Shown here piece by piece: positions 1-14,800 of a stretch of DNA of 64,000 nucleotides; the stretch's first letter is position 1; each line of letters opens with the position of its first letter. The DNA comes from Tubulanus polymorphus (Eukaryota > Nemertea > Palaeonemertea > Tubulaniformes > Tubulanidae): the NCBI RefSeq assembly GCF_964204645.1, contig NC_134036.1, forward strand, positions 992,001-1,056,000. The letters run 5' to 3'. The notes beneath the pieces are model-generated. The model worked only from the letters and a program-made list of their open reading frames with translations, was not told the origin of the DNA and ran no database searches. Both the position numbers and the translations under genes were made by a program.

Positions 1-9
1 TTGGTATAA

Positions 10-195
10 GCCAATCCGATTATAAAAAGCTTACCACCAACGATTCGGTAACTAACTAATTCTGATGATGAGTGACTGTGTCTGTCACGGGGGTAGTTAG
101 TTACCTAATCGTTGGTGGTAAGCTTTTTATAATCGGATGGGCTTACCAACTTTGTGGTTTGTGAAAATATCCGATCGTGAAACTAAACCACAGAT
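10..195. repeat. Palindromic miniature inverted-repeat element
   Basis: Two arms, about 10-60 and 94-149, are near-perfect reverse complements (core AAGCTTACCACCAACGATT and its complement) around a 33-base loop. Bases 151-195 continue into sequence that recurs in inverted orientation at about 26085-26130, next to another copy of the arm at 26141-26200. This is therefore a dispersed element and not a chance hairpin. It sits in the intron upstream of the first visible cyclin H exon. No transposase is visible. Confidence 0.75.
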
Positions 196-290
196 GGGTT
201 ACTGACTATGACGGGGGTGGACTCTGTGGTGTATACTACTTCAGTCTGTGTGTTGCGGCAGTTCAACTGATTTCACTGTTTCTGTTTCAG

Positions 291-2548
291 GAGGAATCAT
301 TTTTAACGGTTGCGGAAGAGAGATCTTTACTGCGTCATTACGAGTATATACTGAAAGAATTCTGCGCGCGGTTTCAACCTCCCGTACCGAGATGTGTCGT
401 CGTAAGAGACATCCTTTTAATCCACCACTAATTATAAAATCAATTAGCCCTAGTTCGTTTAATAAATCTCGATAAATTAACATTAAGTGTTGTTTAAAAT
501 ATTAATCATCGTTATTATATTTTAGACAAGTGAAATCTAATTAACACTGAAGCCAATTGATAGATCATTTTAATTTAATTTAATTTAATTTAATAAATCT
601 CGATAAATGACAGTGTTTTTAAGATTAATTATCATAATATTTATTGTTATTATTATATTTTAGACAGTGAAATCTAATTAGAACTGAATTGAATTAATTG
701 ATTTTCACTAATTACAGTTATATATTTGGATTAATTATTTTCTGATTTTGTTTGATAGAATACGGCTATGATTTATATGAAACGTGTTTTCCTGCATCAC
801 TCGATAATGGACTATCATCCGAGAGAGATGATGTGAGTAACTGATTATTCTCTGAGGAAGGAGAGGAAGGAGAGGAGAGCTATGATTTCACACACACCTG
901 TTTTCTGTTTCTAGGTTGGCGTGTGTTTATTTGTCGTGTAAAGTAGAGGAGTTCAACGTTTCGATCACGCAATTCGTTTCTAATTTGAAAGGTGATCGCA
1001 ACAGTTTCGCCGATCTGATTCTCGGTTGCGAGTTGCTATTGATGCAGCTGTTACACTATCACCTGACTATACACAGTCCAAGTCGCCCTCTGGAGGGATT
1101 TATCATCGACGCTAAGGTATGTCCGGGTTACAGCATGTTCGTCACAACGATATGTTCTCATCACTGATTTATATCCGAAATCTGGTAAACATAAGACTTG
1201 GACCCATGGGCTGCAGTTGCTCAAATCTTGGTTATAGTTAACCAGTGGATAGTTGACATAGTGAGTGACAACTAAAAGTACATTGTAACTATAGTAATTA
1301 TCCACCCGTTATCTTTAACCAATGGTTGAGCACCTGCAGCCCCTGCAGTTTGGGAGTTTTAGACCAAGCAGGCTGTGGGGCTTACACCTAGCAGTTTTGG
1401 AGTTTAAGACCAATCACGGGCTGCGGCTTCTCAAAAGTTGTGTAGAGTTAGCCAGCGGATAGTTGACATAGTGACAATTAAAAGTTTATTGTAACTATGC
1501 TATTTATCCGCCGGGTAACTTAAACTGCAGTCCCTGAACGTCAAGATGGTTGACTGGCTGATTTCAATCCCTGTATTCATTTTTCCTTTCTCTGAAGATG
1601 GAGTTCAGTCAAAATGTCAACTGTCAGAAAATAAATTCTTAAATATCATCAACTGTGGATTTTGCCTATTAATATCAGATTCCAACTTATCCAGATATAA
1701 ACTGTAGATTTTGAGAATATTCATGATATTTCTTTCGCCTTTTTCAGACGCGTTGCCCAGAATTTGCCGACAAAATGGACTCGTTACGGAAAGGAGCCGA
1801 AAGTTTCATCGATCGTTCGTTGAACAGCGACGTCTGCCTGCTATTCTCACCGTCCCAGGTGGCGCTAGCCGGTCTGTTACACAGCGCTAAAAAAGCCAGT
1901 TTGAATTTAGATTCTTACGTCACTAAGATTCTCGTCGGCGACGACGACGACAAAAATAAACTACCTCGACTTATCGAGCAGATTAAAAGTAACTATCAAA
2001 ATATTTCTCGATGAAATCGTGAAATTTTCCGCTTTGTGTTTATAATCTATTTCTCGCATTTAGAAATACGCCATATGGTCGGCCATATTGAACCACTGGA
2101 TCGAGAGAATGTGCGTAAAATCGAACAGAAATTGGACAAATGTCGAAACGCTGAAAATAATCCGTCAAGCGAAGTGTAAGATTGTGTTAATCAAATTGGT
2201 TGTGGGTTGAAGACAATCTGGATTCTAGATTTGGGATGTTCCGGGATCTGGGATGATCAGAGATGACCTCTATTTTGGATCTGTGACGTTCTGAATGGGA
2301 TATTCTTGGATTTTCTGGATCTGCCTTTTCAATTTCAGATATAAACGAAAGATGGAAGAAAAACTGGAGGAAAGTGAAGAAAGACAAGCGAGAAAACGAC
2401 AGAGATTAGCCGAGGTAAATATATCGAACCGAACGATGATGACGTCATAGGGGGATTCACAGGGGCAGCCATTGTTTTGATAGGTTATTCGTTTGTGATT
2501 TTACAGCAGGACAAAGAGAAGGAAAGAGAAGTGTTGGGTTTATCGTGA
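291..2548 (+). CDS. CCNH: Cyclin H, 5' end missing
   Basis: Exons are 291-401, 759-832, 915-1116, 1748-1988, 2064-2175, 2339-2414 and 2507-2548 (stop TGA). All join in phase and give 285 residues. Cyclin H binds and activates CDK7 with MAT1, forming the CDK-activating kinase and the kinase module of TFIIH in the nucleus. Family signatures are the helix reading HYEYILKEFC, then TAMIYMKRVF, YHPREMML, YLSCKVEEFNVS, and in the second cyclin fold RKGAESFIDRSLNSDVCLLF and SPSQVALAGLLH. The C-terminus is a Lys/Arg/Glu-rich helix, as expected for cyclin H. The human protein has about 40 further residues before the first exon seen here, so the start codon lies upstream of the window. An AATAAA lies at about 2634. 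Introns carry small inverted-repeat elements at 1200-1350 and 1410-1535. Confidence 0.93.
1200..1535. repeat. Two adjacent CTGCAG-ended inverted-repeat elements
   Basis: About 1200-1350 and 1410-1535, inside a cyclin H intron. Each starts near GGGCTGCAGTTGCTCAAA (second copy GGGCTGCGGCTTCTCAAA), carries the internal phrase GGATAGTTGACATAGTGACA, and ends with the complementary AGCA..CTGCAGCCCCTG or a degraded form. The same family recurs at about 25975-26258, 43240-43384 and 53755-53890. Confidence 0.7.
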
Positions 2549-3264
2549 AACACCTCACGCGTGACCGGTCACGTGACTGACCGCGTATCTAAAGTGGATG
2601 CATTTAAAATTGTTAGCAAAATAATTTGACTGAAATAAATTTATTGTTTATATAGATAAATATTGATTGATTAATTATGTGTTTATGGAGATTGGAAATG
2701 TTTAATCATTAAACTGGTGTTAAATGGTAGACAGCAGAAAACCCGCCCTTGACGTAGTGAGGATATTGTGGACACCTGTGGAACAGACGTGGATTGTCTC
2801 ATTGCTGGTTGCTTTAACCTGCTGTGTGGGGAGCCTTCCCAACATTATCCTGATTTGGAAAGGTTATGGAAGTCAGAATACCAAATCCGGATACCCCAAA
2901 CATCTCGGAAACCGACAAGAATAAGATGATGTTTGATAGCGAATCGAGGATCCCAGATGCATTGAGGATTCTGTCCCAGAAGAATGCAGTGAAAATTCCC
3001 AGTTTCAGGACACGCTACAAGCCTGCGTAGAAAGTACAACCAGAACCAGGGAACACGAGAAGAGTTGAGATAATAATTCAATGTTTCCTGTTCGTGTTCA
3101 AAGATAAATGATTACAATTACATTAGGTTTAACAGACGCTTAAATTCACACGACACTCACTGACTGACCAACAGCACACGACACTCACTGACTGACCAAC
3201 AGCACCACCCAGTACCGTACTGGACTATACATAATCTACAAATACAGAACCACTGAAATCAGAT

Positions 3265-3303
3265 CCGGTCACTGTCACTGTCACTGTCACTGTCACTGTC
3301 ACT
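3265..3303. repeat. Hexanucleotide microsatellite (TCACTG)n
   Basis: About six uninterrupted TCACTG units between the cyclin H and protease genes. Confidence 0.85.
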
Positions 3304-3468
3304 GAGTAATCAGAAAGACCTTGATGTTCCAAATGTAAATAAATACTACTATACTATGCTATGTCCACTGAAGTTATTTCAAAAAGTTGTAAAATCGAAC
3401 CCGAATAATTGTCTCCTGATTCTATACTAAAGAATCGCGATACCTGGACGGCTGAATGAAGGTTTTCT

Positions 3469-3714
3469 AATGTCTATTTCAACCTGACTTGAGAGCATTC
3501 CGGGTGGCCTAGCTCGCTCATTTTGGTAGTACATACCTGATAAAGGTCTTAATAGGACCAAAAAGGACAGGCAGTCGACCTAAATCATCATTTTTAATCC
3601 ATTTGAACTGTATCAGGTATGTACTATATCAGGTATGTTATCAGGTATGTACTATAAAAAATGAGCGAGCTAGGCCACCCGGAATGCTATCAAGTCAGGT
3701 TGAAATAGACATTA
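3469..3714. repeat. Palindromic element with long inverted arms
   Basis: The left arm (about 3469-3542, containing GGGTGGCCTAGCTCGCTCAT) is the reverse complement of the right arm (about 3632-3714, containing ATGAGCGAGCTAGGCCACCC). The spacer contains a run of TATCAGGTATGT repeats. This is the typical build of a foldback or miniature inverted-repeat element. Confidence 0.8.
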
Positions 3715-4367
3715 GTTTAAATCGCTTTAGAAATGTCGAATTCAAGGGAAATTTTGAAGTGTTTTGTTTTAAATCTATAAATGTGCGGCTTATCGTTTAT
3801 CGAGATCAGTCCTGTGTACACGGTATATATTACCTCTCAGTACACTATTCGACATATCCAGTAAAACCTGATAATAACCGATACATACATTGTTTTCTTT
3901 ACATTGACTATTATGACAGTAAATCGTAGGTAGGCCTAATCTTGCATGGAAATTTTAAGTTTTGGACTAAAAGCAACACATTTGAGCCCATAAGAATTGT
4001 TAGTAGAACTGGTAGGAACATTTCGACTTAAATGCTTCGTGGATTTCAAATTTGCAATTGCAATTTTATGTTTGAAGAGCGAAATTAAAGTAGTCCAGAT
4101 ATTTTACACTAGACAGTAAATAAACCAAATCAAAATCCTGGGCAGAGATCCACGGTTGGGAATTGTAATACATTCTGAAAACATTTAGAAATGGACTATC
4201 AGTCATTACTGAACTTTATAATTAGGTTTAAACCATTGATCGATTCGAACACGACCGTGAACTGTGGAACTGGGTCCCGAAAATACCCGACAATTCAAAC
4301 TCAATGATTCTACGTATCGTAACGTAGTGTTTGGTGTATATGACCGGTTGGACACGTATCTATGTTA

Positions 4368-4392
4368 AGATAAGAGATTTACTATCTGATAA
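4368..4392 (+). promoter_or_regulatory. Clustered GATA-type motifs upstream of protease
   Basis: AGATAAG at 4368-4374, an inverted TATCT at 4384-4388 and TGATAA at 4387-4392 lie about 100-125 bases upstream of the protease start codon. GATA motifs commonly drive gut and blood-cell genes in invertebrates. Function here is inferred only from motif match and position. Confidence 0.35.
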
Positions 4393-4492
4393 AAAGCCGT
4401 TCCCAGCCCTCGCGCTACTGGTGATGTCTCACTTAAACTCGGACTGATTCGCACACGATTCAACTGACGACACTCGATCGTGCGGTCGGAAT

Positions 4493-7856
<3,364 letters not shown>

Positions 7857-7876
7857 ATTCGATAATTTGATAGACA

Positions 7877-7909
7877 TGAATACATATATATATATATATA
7901 TATATATAT
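7877..7909. repeat. (TA)n microsatellite between convergent genes
   Basis: An uninterrupted TA run in the roughly 100-base gap between the protease stop codon (7856) and the convergent transporter stop codon (7960). Confidence 0.9.
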
Positions 7910-7959
7910 TATCTATACATTTTCCATTTTGATTGTTAATTTATTTACTTCGTCGTTTT

Positions 7960-9522
7960 CTAATTTTGGTCGGGAAGTTTCCTGAGGTAGATCGCCGAGA
8001 AGGAATGAATCAGGTTCAGACCGGCCAAACCAAACGCTAGGTATCTGAACCCGACAAGGGGTAGCAGAACCGAGGCCGAGATCGATTCGCCGAATATCAG
8101 GCCGCAATGATGAATCACGTAGCTGATTGCTAGCACCGTTTCGTATCGGCTGTCGAATAGCGAATCGGCCACATCGGTTAACCAGGCCTCGAACAGCGCA
8201 GCGAACAGCCCTGTCGATATCAGCATCAGTAGCTCCGGACCCAGCGACTGCCAGACACCTCCCGAGAACGGGAACGCCGCGAACGCCGCTCCCTGCGCTA
8301 TCAACACGACCCACGCGTAAATCCAGCGGTATCGACGCGATTTAGCGATAGCCAAACCGCCTAATAGGGCGCTTACGGCGCACGTGACCAGCGAGGCGGT
8401 TTTTATGACGCCCAATTGCCACAGATGGGCTTCCAGCGTGCCCAATACCCATATGGGCGCGCACGCGACGAACGAGGCGTTCGAAATGGACCAGATACCG
8501 TCCAGCAATAACAAAACAATCACAGCCGGATTTGAAATTAACGATTTCATAACGATTGTCAATTTTTGAATCGATGATTTCTCCGCGTGCGCGGCTGTCG
8601 TGTCGTTTTCGTTCGTTTTCCCTTCGGGGGAATGGTCGACCACGCCGAACAGTCTCAACAAAAAATCGAAGGCCAGGAGCCCGAGAAGGGTCCAAAACGG
8701 GGCCTGTCGACCCGCCCAGTTGTAAATGAAAGCCCCTATCGAATAGCCCATTCCGTTACCGATCAGTCGAGCATTATAGGCGACCGCATAGGCGAAAATA
8801 CGTTTAGTCTTGTCCTGGAATACAATAGCTAACATCGTGTAGGCGGAGTTAGTCGTGATTGACGTGGCCGTGCCCAGAATCACATTAGCGATAATCAGCA
8901 TCCACCAGGCGTTAGCCAGGGCGTAGATAACAATACCACCGGCGCTTAGAAACAGACCTAGAATAAACGGACCAGAAAACCCGCATTTCAGGACCAGGGC
9001 ACCGGCGAAAAACTGAGCTACGATAGCGGTACCGTCGTGTACGGCCAGTATGACGCCGATCTGGCGTGAATTGTAATCTTTGGTCGCGTTCGACGCACAC
9101 TCCGTCGAGTTGGCGACGCCGGTGCAGTTAACAGCGCCCCCTAGCGATAGTACGGCGGAGTTGGTCATCGTTCGTAGGAATTCCGGTAAAATAACGAGCA
9201 GCGTCGATAAACACATCCGGTCAACAACCAACGCTATAGTAACGACTAACAATGATAAAACAGGTGCGCGTCGACACCTGAATAAACAGCTACCATCATC
9301 ATCATCATCAGCGCCCCCTAGCGCGATCAGGCTTATATGTTCTGGGTTCGAATTGGTGGTTTTTGAAGGGCGTGAATTTTTCGGTTTGGGGGCTGCCGAG
9401 GAGTCGTTGATGCGAGCGGCTCCGTACTGATTACCGGATTCGGGTCGGCTCCGATCTGCAGCTGCTGTATGATTTATGCTGCTGCAGCTGCTGTTGATGG
9501 TGCATGCGGACGGCTCCGCCAT
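7960..9522 (-). CDS. Intronless SLC18-like (vesicular amine transporter-like) MFS protein
   Basis: A single 520-residue open frame starting at ATG 9522, close to the roughly 510 residues of VMATs. Twelve hydrophobic segments are apparent. TM1 reads ALVVDRMCLSTLLVILPEFL, aligning with VMAT TM1 and keeping its Asp. It is followed by a luminal loop with NCT, NST and NAT glycosylation sequons, as in VMATs. Other family-like blocks are GRQAPFWTLLGLLAFDFLL and, near the end, EAWLTDVADSLFD. By hand alignment the TM2 Lys and the second TM11 Asp of VMATs are not conserved, so amine transport is uncertain and the substrate cannot be named. The long Ser/Asn-rich N-terminus is typical of the cytosolic tail. 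An AATAAA on this strand lies near 7940. The lack of introns beside intron-rich neighbours suggests an old retrocopy or a lineage-specific single-exon expansion. Confidence 0.8.
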   Translation of the reverse strand: MAEPSACTINSSCSSINHTAAADRSRPESGNQYGAARINDSSAAPKPKNSRPSKTTNSNPEHISLIALGGADDDDDGSCLFRCRRAPVLSLLVVTIALVVDRMCLSTLLVILPEFLRTMTNSAVLSLGGAVNCTGVANSTECASNATKDYNSRQIGVILAVHDGTAIVAQFFAGALVLKCGFSGPFILGLFLSAGGIVIYALANAWWMLIIANVILGTATSITTNSAYTMLAIVFQDKTKRIFAYAVAYNARLIGNGMGYSIGAFIYNWAGRQAPFWTLLGLLAFDFLLRLFGVVDHSPEGKTNENDTTAAHAEKSSIQKLTIVMKSLISNPAVIVLLLLDGIWSISNASFVACAPIWVLGTLEAHLWQLGVIKTASLVTCAVSALLGGLAIAKSRRYRWIYAWVVLIAQGAAFAAFPFSGGVWQSLGPELLMLISTGLFAALFEAWLTDVADSLFDSRYETVLAISYVIHHCGLIFGESISASVLLPLVGFRYLAFGLAGLNLIHSFSAIYLRKLPDQN

Positions 9523-9951
9523 AGTGTCCGTCAGTTAAATTCAGTCTTCGTCGACGGCCTGGAGGCAACGAAAACTTTATCCGTTATTTACCGTGAGCGG
9601 CGTCTGAAATGAAATGCGATGTAGATGTGCCGTGAATTGCGCCAGTAAATTACGATACCGAGAGATGTCGGGTCACAAGATTAGACTGAGAGTCTCGCTA
9701 AAGGTCATGATAATGATGATAGAAACCTTACCTTTGTTATGTGTAATTGTAAAACTAGAAAGAAACTTTTTAATTGGACGACGACGACGGAGACCTCGAA
9801 CTCGAGGGTGAAGACGAGTTGGTCGGATAAGGCTTACACACAGTAGCGCTGTTCAAACGCGTTTACAAGTCATGTCCAAGCGAAGTTCCTCCACTGTATT
9901 AGACAAAGAGTTGAGATAATAGCCAACATACAATGCAAGTTTAAGGTATTA

Positions 9952-10495
9952 CAGTCAACACCGCATAAGTCGTCATCGAATTAGTCGTATCATCACATAT
10001 CTCGTGTAATTAATTTTGTCACGATTTTCATCTTCGTAAAACCTCATGAAATTATGCTTATTTACTCCATAAGTCGTATTTTCACGTAAGTCGTGTCAAT
10101 TCTAGAAGCCAAATCTTCTGATTCCATTCAAAATACATCGCGTAAGTCGTAGCCCGATATGCCGTATAGCAGCAGATAAAAAATTCGCTACAATATTGTC
10201 GGTGTAAGTGTTCAGACAGTTACAATGTAATTTTTTTGTGACGTTGTCCCTGCGTGGTGGACGTGGCAGCTTTAATTGATTGATTGAGCGATATATGATC
10301 TGCTGATGATACGACGAACCATGCTGGAATCTGTGAACGTCGTATATCGTATTTTCACGGGTTATTCGCGGAATTCGTATAAAACCACGACTTATAGATA
10401 ACTCGTAAAAATACGACTTACACGTTACTCGTACATCTCGTAAGTCGTAGTAAAATCGTCGGTCCCTAGGACTACGACTTATGCGGGGTTGACTG
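9952..10495. mobile_element. Non-autonomous Tc1/pogo-like element with TA duplication
   Basis: Terminal repeats are CAGTCAACACCGCATAAGTC on the left and the complement of CAGTCAACCCCGCATAAGTC on the right, flanked by TA on both sides (9950-9951 and 10496-10497). The interior repeats TAAGTCGTA-type words on both strands. No transposase remains, and the 145-residue minus-strand frame inside is a by-product of the repeats. Confidence 0.82.
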
Positions 10496-10720
10496 TACAG
10501 AGATTTTAAGGCAAAACGGAGCAGTTGGCATCCCTGCAAGTTTGAAAACTAGAGGACCAAAAGGTCTTAAGGCTCGAAACATGTAAGCTCGATCAACAAA
10601 ATCGTCGTCGGTATGGATTGATATTGCCTTAGATACGATTAGAGGGGTTGAGAAACGAACGTATCTTTTTAGCCATCGGTGCATGTTTAATCCATATACT
10701 ATCAAGTTTTACTTACTTAC

Positions 10721-10927
10721 CATGACCACCGGATACAGTCTGCTCTCGACACAATCGCCAATAACCCATGACATAGACCAATGACCATGCAGTCCATGGG
10801 ATACAAGCTTCACATCCATGAAGCTGTTCTCAGACTGAACCAAAGGCCAACTGCTAGCTGTACCCTTAGGGCCTGGAGCTAGTCTAACGATCGACCAAGC
10901 GGCGAACAGAATGAAAATTTTTACCAT
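10721..10927 (-). CDS. Candidate first coding exon of an unrecognised secreted protein
   Basis: Starting at ATG 10927, the frame opens with MVKIFILFAAWSIVRLAPG, which resembles a signal peptide, and runs about 69 residues to CATG|GTAAGTAAG, a strong splice donor at about 10721-10720. No family is recognised and no convincing downstream exon was found before the transposon at 10495. It may be a real 5' exon, a gene fragment or chance. Confidence 0.22.
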
Positions 10928-11838
10928 TGAATCGTTGACAGATTCGAGATAACTGTCTCATCTGATGCAACCCACTTTTTCTAACCATTTGCAATTCTTC
11001 AATATCACAGTGTGGATTAAAAAAACGTTGTTGTTCAACTGCCCACCAGGGTCCACATCAGGGTATAATGTAATATGAACCTGTATTTACAAGAACTGAC
11101 CTCAAGGAAAGTTGAAATAGACGTCATAAGTCATTGAAGCAGTAAATATCCACAGCGATCTCCGTGTTCTGCTGTCGTGAGAAAGGTTTTGAGTGCGGGA
11201 ATGTTTGACCCCGGTCAACGCTCGAGTTCGGCGGTCTACTTTTAGTTTGATTACCGACGAAGTATTGATTTGTTGAGAACTGGTCAATCATTATCAGGAG
11301 TGGCCTCAATCCATTAGATTAGTATCACGAAGATTTATGGGTGAGCGGGCCCGGCGTCAGTCTAAACAGGCGTAGCTTGGAATCCACATTAGTAAATATC
11401 CGACATGCCAAAAAAACAATAAAGTTCCCCCAGAGAAGAAAGGTACAAGAAAATTATACAATGAATGTGGTCATAATTAGAGGATAAAATCGGAAATAAG
11501 GGGACGGCGGGCTAGTCGTGTCGGTGCGCCCGGGGCCACAGAGGCCGCTCCCAAAAACTACTAAGGTTCCGCACCGCTGCGCCAAGATGTTGTGTACTAC
11601 TGCTCACGAGTAGTAATGTGTTCTAGGAACTCAGATATTGGCGAGGGTAATACCAATTACGGAAAGATTTGGTTTTTTTATGATTGTTAGAAAATCGGGA
11701 TCAAATCCGTTTAGTAGCGAATAGTCCGCCACCCGATGAATAGTGGATTCTACTTCCTGCCGCGGGGTGGTGCACCGGTCGAAAACTGCGGTTTTATATA
11801 GTCATTATTGCGAATCGGTAAATCGATCTGAAGCCGCG

Positions 11839-14800
11839 ATGTCTGGTAATTTAAAAGTTTTAAACGATGATGCTGAATTTCAGACTGAACTGAACAGCGC
11901 TGGTTCAAAACTGGTCGTCGTAGATTTCTTCGCAACCTGGTAAGTTGCCCGACAGACCTGACCACCAACCAAGTCCAAAACAAACTAAAATCCATTCCGA
12001 TTTTTCCGTCAATCGGTTGATAAAGCCAAATTGATTGAGATGTCAAGAAAAACATATGCCGTATTTGCTATAACCTTAACCCTATCACTTAACCTCTGTG
12101 TACTAACGGATCTGTTTGTATTTGATTTATCTGTAGGTGCGGCCCTTGTCATCAAATCGCGCCCGTTTTTGAAGGATATGCCACCAAATATTCTAATGCC
12201 GTTTTTCTAAAAGTCGACGTCGATAAATTGACCGTAAGTCCATGAGAGACGGGTTCGACCGTACTTTAAGCGTCTAAAAAACCCGTCGAAATTTAATATT
12301 ATGATTTATTCGATGGTTTTTAGGTGGTGACGAATCGGTTCAATATCACAGCGATGCCGACCTTCACCTTCTTTAAAAACAAGGTCAAAGTCGACGAGAT
12401 AAAAGGCGCGGACCCCGTCGCACTGGAGGAAAAAATCAAAAAGCATTATCAAGAACCAGGAGAAAGTGATGAAACAGTCGAAGTTAAAGGACATGTAAGT
12501 TTGTGAAATACAATAGACTCTGGTCGATTATGAATATTAAAGATTAAACTCATGAATATTCAAACAGACCTCGTAAATATTGAAATGAACCTCATGAATA
12601 TTTACAGATTGATTTATCTAAGATGATACAGATGAATGGTTCGGAATGTTTAAACGAATCGGACGATCACACGTTGAAACACGCTCTCTCTCCTAAAGGC
12701 GGATATTTACAATCGGACTGCGACGAACAGTTGATTATTTCCCTCGAATTCTCACAACCTGTTAAACTACATTCGTTAAAGATGTACGCCCCAGACGGTA
12801 AGAGACTACAGGATCCCTACGACTCCTTGATTCCTTTAAACAGGGTCCCATGACTCCTAGACTCCTTCAAAACTCCTCCTAAACTGAAAAAGCTGTTGCT
12901 TGAAACTCCTTCCCCTTTGAGAATTAGGCATTTAGAAATTTGTGTAGTTGTACATTAAAACCATGCCTAAATCTGTAAAGTTGGGACCAGGATTTTTCAA
13001 TACCAAATTACTGGGTAGGCCAGATACTGAATTAGAAGCCAAGTTAAGGTAGTGCTGAGGATAAAACTTGCTTACAAAACACTGAATTAATGGTTTACTG
13101 AAATAAACAGTACCCATTTATGAGGAGTCTACAGTAATTGGGATAGTGATGCGGGCACTTGCTCACAATTTGAAAGTTTCTGCCTTAAAACTCCTAACAT
13201 TCAAACTCAAATTATTCAGCTGAATTTTTCAGACGGAACTGCACCAAAAACCATTAAACTTTTCACGAATCGACCGCAAACTTTAGACTTCGACTCGGCA
13301 GAGAGTATGGACGCAATTCAGAAAATACAGTAAGTTCTAAACGTTTGTCCCCTCCCCCAATCTCTCTCCCTGAGTCTCCCTATCTCTCTCTCTCTCTCTC
13401 CCTGAGTCTCCCCATCTCTCTCTCTTCCTGAGTCTATTTCATCTTGTTTCTTTTTGATCGCAGATTGACCCCGGACGATGTAAAAGAAGGAACTTTAATA
13501 CCGCTACGATACGTCAAATTCCAAAATGTTTCCAGCGTTTCGGTAGGAATGAAAATCATTTCATATTTCAACAGTGAAAACAGTTACGCTTCAAATTCGA
13601 ACACAGAAAAATGACACTAGTTTCAAAAAAGTTTGAAAAGAAACTGCCAAATTCAATGAATTTCTATAAGTCTTATTTAGTCGACTATTGGAAGTTAAAG
13701 ATTGATTCTCTAAGATTCTCTAAACATTGACTCTACCTAGAAAAGGCTGATTTCATTACGATCTAGTTTTTCACCTAAAGCACAGTCTACTTGTCGTTAA
13801 TTCAAAGATTTTTGGGGATTATTGGAAACATCGATTTTAAATAATTACGCATTATGTTAATTTTCCAGATATTCGTAAATGATAATCAAGGAGGTGAAGA
13901 GACGACCGTTATTAACTATTTAGGATTTATCGGTTCACCTGTGATGGCTACGAACATGTCCGATTTCAAACGAGTAAGTTTCAAATATCGACGAAGATGA
14001 TATTTTCGTTACCGGATGATGATTGTTATTTTCGCCGACCAGCGTTGATCAACTTTAAGATTGTTATTTTCAAGATCATTTCAAAAGATGATATTTTTTA
14101 TTTTCATCGACCAGCGTAGATCAATTTTAAGATGTTATTTTCAAGATGATTTCGTCAGATGTTATTTTCATTGGTGAAGATCTTTATTTTCGCGTTATTT
14201 AGATAAATGACGCTGACGATGCCGACGGTGGATGCGGTTGCTGCGGCAACGCAAATGATGATAACAATGATGATGATGATTATTTAACCGAGGAGGAAGA
14301 ACCTGAATTTATTTAAACGCGTTTTCAAATGATTTTAATGAGGTTTAATATTGAATTTAGACAACCGAATTTCTTAGGTCATTATTTCTCCCTGCCCTAG
14401 TAGAAATTATAAACAAATTTCCGAAAGGGTGATTTTTGAGGATATTTGGTGGATGTTAGGCTCCCCCTTCCTTCTCCATTCAGATTAGATATTTTTGAAA
14501 TTTACATTTTTCTAATGGACACTTACGTTTTGTAAAATTTGGTGATTGTTTATTTCGCGTATATTTAGATATTTTAGTCACGGATTTAATCGGAATTTGA
14601 ACCTGAATTGAGACAATGAATTCTGAGATATTTTCACCATCTGTAGAACTCTGTTTACAGTGGAACCTCGTTTTAACAATTTATCAGTTATTACAAAACT
14701 AGAATTTCATTCCAGATAAGACAATATCGATTATTTCCATACTTGATGTAACGAATTATAACTAACAGATTTTCCGGTGCCCTGAAGTTCGTTGCAATGA

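Larger units (their letters stand above)
2549..4492. other. Intergenic stretch, cyclin H to protease
   Basis: No recognisable gene. It holds the cyclin H 3' UTR with a polyadenylation signal near 2634, a short open frame at 2724-2924 without family resemblance, two tandem copies of CACTCACTGACTGACCAACAG near 3150-3205, a TCACTG hexamer run at about 3265-3303, and a palindromic element at 3469-3714. The last 130 bases before the protease carry GATA-type motifs. Confidence 0.6.
9523..11838. other. Intergenic stretch, transporter to TXNL1
   Basis: It holds the transporter 5' flank, a TA-flanked inverted-repeat transposon remnant (9952-10495) and one candidate minus-strand exon (10721-10927). 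Bases 11000-11830 show no gene that can be supported. The TXNL1 5' UTR presumably begins shortly before 11839. Confidence 0.55.

Noticed and set aside
2724-2924. 66-residue plus-strand frame
   Set aside because: No recognisable family, no splice or promoter context, and position just after the cyclin H polyadenylation signal.
10102-10539. 145-residue minus-strand frame
   Set aside because: It lies within the TA-flanked inverted-repeat element and consists of its internal TAAGTCGTA words.
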